Part shown: in pieces, positions 59,601-64,000 of the stretch
Layout: each line of letters begins with the position of its first letter
How positions within the stretch are numbered: position 1 is the first letter of the stretch
Assembly (NCBI RefSeq): GCF_049943955.1
Contig: NZ_JBNFTW010000004.1
Coordinates: forward strand, 310,001 to 374,000
Reading direction: 5' to 3'
From: Desulfosporosinus sp049943955
Lineage (GTDB): Bacteria > Bacillota > Desulfitobacteriia > Desulfitobacteriales > Desulfitobacteriaceae
Length of the DNA stretch: 64,000 nt
Notes under the pieces: model-generated
Database searches by the model: none
What the model was told of the DNA's origin: nothing
The model's input: the letters and a program-made list of their open reading frames with translations, nothing else
Made by a program: the position numbers and the translations under genes

Positions 59601-60665
59601 GTGGGAACCGACTTAACCCAGGAAACGAAACATCTTGAATGGGCCGATATTTTAAAAGGCCTGGGAATTTTGACGGTTGTCTGGGGACACGCGGGAAGTA
59701 AAGTTTCCTTCTACATGTTTTGGTTTCATATGCCCTTATTTTTTTGGATCAGCGGCTATCTATACAGCTTTAAACCTATGTCTAAAGGCACTCAGTATGT
59801 CCGGCGCAAAGCAAAGCACCTTTTAGTCCCCTATGTGTTTTATCTTGTCCTTTTGACTGTGCCCGTTCTTGCCTTTAATGTCTGGAGAGGTTATTCGGTG
59901 CTGGAATTTTGGCATCAGAATTGGGAGGCTCTTTTACTGGGAGGCAGCCTTTTAGGAGGAATTTATGCCACCTTTTGGTTTCCTACAGTTTTGCTCGTTG
60001 TTCAGGTTGTTTATGATGGTCTCTGCCGTAAGCTTTCTTCACCCTTGGTGAGAGGAGTGATAATCATAGTGTGCCTTTTGTTGGCTTATGGCGAATCTCG
60101 GTATCTGCCTAACAGTTTTGTGCCTTGGAATTTAGATGTCGGCCTCTACGCCATTGTGTTTTATGCTTTCGGACATTTTATGAGGCAAAGAAAGCTTCTG
60201 GAAGATCCGAAAATACGGCGAATGGCTTTTGGGATTTCCTGGATCATAGTTTTAGGCTTTATTTATTTATATGCTCACCATATCCTGGACTATGGCCTGG
60301 ATATGAAACACCGCCAATACTATTATTTTGGAACAAATCTTCTGCTTCCGGCAGCGTTTATCCTGCTTTTCGTTCAATTGAGCATGTTCCTTGAACACAT
60401 TCAGGGTTTGAAACAGGGATTAAGCTATATTGGGGAAGCATCTATGGTGATTATGTATTTGCATCCCGGTGCTGCTGCTTTTGCTCGCCGCTTCCTGGCC
60501 ATTACACCTCTGCGTTTTTTTGTTATTGGGACGATTGTTCCCCTGTTCTTTTATCAGGTTATACAGCATGCCCCTTACGGACGCTATTTTGCTCTGGGTG
60601 AGACTCATAAGGCGAATAAGCATAACCTGACGGATTTTTGTAATCTTCCCAACAAATCAGTATAA
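59601..60665 (+). CDS. Membrane acyltransferase (acyltransferase 3 / fucose 4-O-acetylase type)
   Basis: The 354-residue protein has about ten membrane spans and the family start EWADILKGLGILTVVWGHAG (about 13-32), with His in the first helix and FHMPLFFWISGYLYS (about 42-56). These features match acyltransferase 3 proteins of the fucose 4-O-acetylase-like branch, which acetylate surface sugars using a cytoplasmic acyl donor. Start GTG 59601 is preceded by GAAGGGAAAG. A related but distinct acyltransferase follows, separated by a repeat. Confidence 0.85.
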   Translation: MGTDLTQETKHLEWADILKGLGILTVVWGHAGSKVSFYMFWFHMPLFFWISGYLYSFKPMSKGTQYVRRKAKHLLVPYVFYLVLLTVPVLAFNVWRGYSVLEFWHQNWEALLLGGSLLGGIYATFWFPTVLLVVQVVYDGLCRKLSSPLVRGVIIIVCLLLAYGESRYLPNSFVPWNLDVGLYAIVFYAFGHFMRQRKLLEDPKIRRMAFGISWIIVLGFIYLYAHHILDYGLDMKHRQYYYFGTNLLLPAAFILLFVQLSMFLEHIQGLKQGLSYIGEASMVIMYLHPGAAAFARRFLAITPLRFFVIGTIVPLFFYQVIQHAPYGRYFALGETHKANKHNLTDFCNLPNKSV

Positions 60666-60670
60666 TTATA

Positions 60671-60705
60671 ATAGTTAACTCGTTCAGCTAGAGCTGAACC
60701 TTGCA
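60671..60705 (-). repeat. Dispersed repeat, copy H (hairpin 2 half)
   Basis: AACTCGTTCAGC followed by TAGAGCTGAACC contains the perfect palindrome GTTCAGCTAGAGCTGAAC (60682-60699), the hairpin 2 signature, read on the minus strand. Hairpin 1 is absent. It begins six bases after a stop codon. Confidence 0.6.
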
Positions 60706-60781
60706 TATAGTTGCCTGCTGTACCGAAACGATAAGAGCAGATAAACGAGTAACTATACTAAAAGAGGAAACGTAGAGATTC

Positions 60782-61900
60782 ATGAAAAATCAAGGGGCTC
60801 AAGCCAAGACGAAAAAAATCGCAGAAATTAACGTTCTTAGGGGATTCAGCATTTTAGCGGTTTTAGCAATTCATACGACAGGCTACTTTACAAAAGTTCA
60901 GCCTTATAAAACCTTAGCTCTCTTAGGTATCTGGACGGATGTTTTTTCGCAATTTGCCGTTCCTTTATTTATTGCGATTTCCGGTTTCGTTTTAGCTAAA
61001 AATTATCGCCGGAATTTTGCTGTAAGCAAGTTTTACGTTAAAAGGGCACGTTCTATACTCCCCCAATATGTGATTTTCTCGGTCTTATATACGGCGTTTA
61101 ATCATTGGCAGGAAATGCAGAACAGTTCGCTGCCGGCTGATCTTAAGCGAATTGCTGAAAGCATTTGGCATTCCGATGCATCTTATCATTTGTGGTTTTT
61201 TGCCATTATTATTGAGTTGTATATTGCATATCCTTTGATTATCAAAGGATATGATTTTTGCAAAGCACGCAGTAAATCAGAATACTTTCTCGCGGGAACG
61301 CTCGTTATTCAAGTCCTTTGGATGGTGGGGACCCATACCGCATATGCCAATGTCATTAAGGTTAATGGAATTGCTTACCTCTTCTATTTCGCGATTGGAA
61401 TTTATTCCTTTGACCATTTCGCTCAATTAAGAACGTTCCCTAAGAGTCTGACGCCAATTTGGGGAACGATGTCCCTGATTTTAACCTTTGGAGCCAGTTT
61501 TTTTATTGTCATAGGTTTAACCACCGGTCATACCTATGATGAAATTCCGCCCTATTTCACAACGGGTTCGGAGCTGGTTTATCCGGTTTTGAGACTGGTA
61601 ACCTTTCTTTTTTTATGGAACCTGGCCGGCAGTCTGGCTCTGGGTAAGAATCTTTGGGCAAAGGTCATGACGAAACTCGGGGATTATTCCTTTGGGATCT
61701 ATCTCATTCATCTCTTTTTTAATCAAACAACGATTAAAATTCTAAACAGCCATCAGATTGGCCCCAATCAGTGGATTTTTTATCCAATTGTCTTTACCGT
61801 AACCTTAATATTAAGTTATGCAGGAGTTCGCATCATCAGCTATTTGCCTTTTAGTTATTACTTAATCGGTTTCAGTCAACCAAAAGTGGATAAGCATTAA
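60782..61900 (+). CDS. Membrane acyltransferase 3 family protein
   Basis: The 372-residue protein has about ten membrane helices and the acyltransferase 3 start KIAEINVLRGFSILAVLAIH (about 11-30), with Arg and His at the conserved positions. SQFAVPLFIAISGFVLAKNY (about 58-77) and SYHLWFFAIIIELYIAYPLI (about 131-150) also fit OafA/YrhL-like enzymes. Such proteins O-acylate cell-wall or capsule sugars. AGAGGAAACG lies before the ATG. It is likely part of the envelope polysaccharide region. Confidence 0.88.
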   Translation: MKNQGAQAKTKKIAEINVLRGFSILAVLAIHTTGYFTKVQPYKTLALLGIWTDVFSQFAVPLFIAISGFVLAKNYRRNFAVSKFYVKRARSILPQYVIFSVLYTAFNHWQEMQNSSLPADLKRIAESIWHSDASYHLWFFAIIIELYIAYPLIIKGYDFCKARSKSEYFLAGTLVIQVLWMVGTHTAYANVIKVNGIAYLFYFAIGIYSFDHFAQLRTFPKSLTPIWGTMSLILTFGASFFIVIGLTTGHTYDEIPPYFTTGSELVYPVLRLVTFLFLWNLAGSLALGKNLWAKVMTKLGDYSFGIYLIHLFFNQTTIKILNSHQIGPNQWIFYPIVFTVTLILSYAGVRIISYLPFSYYLIGFSQPKVDKH

Positions 61901-62117
61901 GCCGGAAAAAAATACTAAGAGGGTGTAGAATGACGGGATGTTTGAGTTGTAAAAGAATATAAGTTGTAGTAAACTTTAGAACGATAAAGATTCATCGCTT
62001 TTTGTACTGTCAGAAAGTATAATTTCGTTGTATACTTTCCTCCTGGGTAAGTGCAACTAAGGCTGCCGCCTGCGTCAGTCGAGTTTTCTTTAGGTATATC
62101 AGAAGGGGCTGAACTAA

Positions 62118-63989
62118 GTGTTATTTCGCAAACGTACATTAATTCTTATGCTGATTGATGCTCTGTTAATCAACATAGCAGCCTTTAGCAGTTTTTATTT
62201 GCGTTTTGAGATCTTTGGGCATATTCCGTCGGAATACTATCAAACCTATTACCATACAGCCGCAGCGGCTACGATCTTGTATATTGCTGTTTTTTACATA
62301 TTTGGCCTGTATAACAGGCTTTGGCAATATGCCAGCACCGGAGAGCTGCTTTCCATTATCTTTGCGGTAACCGTTGGAACAGGCGGTACAGTCGCAGTTG
62401 TTTATTACTATAGTGTTGTTTTGGCAAGATTTCCCTTGAGAATGCCCAACTCCGCTGCCATTTTGCTCTGGCTGGTCATGGTTATTTTAATTGGCGGTTC
62501 GCGCTTCATTTGGCGAATAGTGCAGGAGAATGTCTTTGACCGACACGTTCCGGGTTCCCAAAAACAAGTGCTTATCGTAGGAGCAGGGGATGCTGGGGTT
62601 TTAGCTGCCAGAGAATTGAAAAACCGCAACTACCGCGATGGACGTCCGGTCGGCTTTATCGACGACGACCGCGAGAAACAAAAGCTCCAACTGCTGGGGA
62701 TTCCTGTTTTAGGAACGCGTAAAGATATTACCCGTGTCGTCAAAGGTCATAATATTGATGAAGTTATTATTGCTATGCCTTCAGCCTCAGGCGACTCCGT
62801 CCGCGAGATTGTGCAAATTTGCGAAAAGTCCGGTGTTGATTTGAAAATCATGCCGGGTGTATATGACGTCATCAGCGGAGATATTAATATCAAACCCATT
62901 CGGCAGATTCAAGTTGAAGATTTATTGGGCCGTGATCCTGTTTCCGTGGATTTAGAAGAGGTGGCAGGCTATGTTTCCGGCGAGACGGTATTTATTACCG
63001 GTGCGGGAGGTTCCATCGGGTCGGAAATTTCCCGACAGGTTGCTAAGTTTAATCCGGGCAAACTGGTGCTGATTGGGCATGGAGAAAACAGTATTTTTGA
63101 TATTGAACAGGAACTTCGCTCTGACCGGCCAGGTATTGATTACGTTACTGAAATTTTGGATATTAAAGACCGGGAAAAGGTATTCCTGGTGTTTAACCGG
63201 TATAAGCCGGGGGTTGTCTTTCATGCTGCAGCCCATAAGCATGTCCCTCTAATGGAACGGAATCCGGAAGAAGCCCTGAAAAATAATGTACTGGGTACTC
63301 AGAATTTGGCAGAAGCTGCCGATGAATTTAAAGTTAAAACCTTTGTCTCCATATCTACGGATAAGGCGGTCAACCCTACCAGTATTATGGGAGCAACCAA
63401 GAGGACCGTTGAATTAATGATTCAGAATTTAGACCGCAGGTCGCAGACGAAATTTGTGGCGGTACGTTTCGGCAATGTTTTAGGAAGCAGTGGCAGTGTT
63501 ATTCCGACCTTTAAGAAACAAATTGCCAAAGGAGGCCCTGTCACCGTAACTCACCCGGAAATGGTCCGTTACTTTATGACCATCCCGGAAGCGACCCAGT
63601 TAGTGATCCAAGCCGGAGCTATGGCTCAGGGCGGAGAGATCTTTATTTTGGATATGGGACAACCGGTTAAAATTTTAGACTTAGCTAAAGACTTGATTCG
63701 GCTTTCAGGTTTTGAGCCTGATGTCGATATTAAGATACAATTCACAGGGATTCGGCCGGGAGAAAAACTCTACGAGGAATTATTGACAGCGGAGGAAGGC
63801 ATCACGTCTACGAAACACAGTCGAATATTTGTCGCAAAGCCAAGCTTTATTGATGTGAGTGTTTTGGAAGAACTTACGCATATAGTTCGCGAGCGGGGCA
63901 GTTCTTTGACACGTGATGAAGTGATCTCCTTGTTGCAGACTGTCATTCCGACCTTTCGCAAGAAGAACACTAACGCTGTAGCCAAATAA
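62118..63989 (+). CDS. Membrane-bound nucleotide-sugar 4,6-dehydratase, CapD/WbpM type
   Basis: The 623-residue protein has four membrane spans (about 8-128), a first Rossmann-like CoA-binding domain (VLIVGAGDAGVLAARELK, about 151-168) and a C-terminal SDR domain. The SDR has TGAGGSIG (294-301), HAAAHKHVPLME (369-380) and the catalytic STDKAVNPTSIMGATK region, with Met424 and Lys428 in the SMK pattern of WbpM-type UDP-GlcNAc 4,6-dehydratases. It makes deoxy-sugar precursors for surface glycans. Start GTG 62118, with AAGGGG about 11 bases upstream. AGGAGG immediately after the stop signals a further gene beyond the window. Confidence 0.92.
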   Translation: MLFRKRTLILMLIDALLINIAAFSSFYLRFEIFGHIPSEYYQTYYHTAAAATILYIAVFYIFGLYNRLWQYASTGELLSIIFAVTVGTGGTVAVVYYYSVVLARFPLRMPNSAAILLWLVMVILIGGSRFIWRIVQENVFDRHVPGSQKQVLIVGAGDAGVLAARELKNRNYRDGRPVGFIDDDREKQKLQLLGIPVLGTRKDITRVVKGHNIDEVIIAMPSASGDSVREIVQICEKSGVDLKIMPGVYDVISGDINIKPIRQIQVEDLLGRDPVSVDLEEVAGYVSGETVFITGAGGSIGSEISRQVAKFNPGKLVLIGHGENSIFDIEQELRSDRPGIDYVTEILDIKDREKVFLVFNRYKPGVVFHAAAHKHVPLMERNPEEALKNNVLGTQNLAEAADEFKVKTFVSISTDKAVNPTSIMGATKRTVELMIQNLDRRSQTKFVAVRFGNVLGSSGSVIPTFKKQIAKGGPVTVTHPEMVRYFMTIPEATQLVIQAGAMAQGGEIFILDMGQPVKILDLAKDLIRLSGFEPDVDIKIQFTGIRPGEKLYEELLTAEEGITSTKHSRIFVAKPSFIDVSVLEELTHIVRERGSSLTRDEVISLLQTVIPTFRKKNTNAVAK

Positions 63990-64000
63990 GGAGGAATTGA

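Noticed and set aside
1..64000. CRISPR arrays, tRNA or rRNA genes, intact transposases
   Set aside because: No regularly spaced repeats with unique spacers, no cloverleaf or T-arm sequences, and no transposase reading frame were found by eye.

Overview
The window looks like a chromosomal segment of an anaerobic, spore-forming type Firmicute, most like Desulfosporosinus/Desulfitobacterium-type Peptococcaceae. This is inferred from gene content (two trimeric [FeFe] hydrogenases, class I Hcp, a Spo0A-phosphorelay-like kinase, DUF5317 and DUF445 proteins), from strong AGGAGG-type ribosome binding sites and from frequent GTG/TTG starts. No rRNA, tRNA, CRISPR array, intact transposase or prophage was seen.

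Layout. 1-5 kb: a short QueG-like iron-sulfur protein, then a hydC-hydB-hydA operon. 5-12 kb: minus-strand YopX-like protein, SIMPL protein and an ECF sigma/anti-sigma pair; a plus-strand HD-GYP protein; a minus-strand propeller lipoprotein; and a LuxR-type regulator lacking most of its receiver. 12.7-20.6 kb: a two-component system followed by a five-gene oligopeptide/dipeptide ABC importer. 21-30 kb: an export cluster of PadR regulator, RND pump, adaptor lipoprotein and a heterodimeric ABC exporter. 30-34.4 kb: an orphan AAA-type ATPase and a YtrA-like GntR/ABC operon. 34.8-36.5 kb: hcp behind a CRP/FNR-type palindrome. 37-40.8 kb: a hypothetical protein, a small membrane peptide, a second HD-GYP protein, DUF5317, and tcdA on the minus strand. 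41-45.2 kb: a second, larger hydrogenase operon on the minus strand. 45.5-50 kb: MarR regulator, MFS exporter and two DUF445 proteins. 50-52.2 kb: a strongly folded non-coding element, then amt-glnK behind a conditional-terminator leader. 52.6-64 kb: Cache/PAS histidine kinase, clpP and cell-envelope genes (galU, two exported proteins, two acyltransferases, a CapD/WbpM-type nucleotide-sugar dehydratase).

The two hydrogenases probably link NAD(P)H and ferredoxin pools to H2. They differ: in the first, Ser occupies the position of an H-cluster Cys ligand; the second is canonical and carries extra iron-sulfur domains. Many regulatory sites are readable: palindromes over -10 boxes (marR, ytrA-like), a palindrome inside a translated leader before padR, and an antiterminator/terminator pair before amt.

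The strongest non-genic signal is a dispersed, two-hairpin repeat of about 100 bp with at least nine full, degenerate or partial copies between genes, plus a nested-palindrome element at 50.1-50.4 kb and REP-like palindromes near 45.3 kb. Several 22-25 residue hydrophobic peptides also appear between genes.
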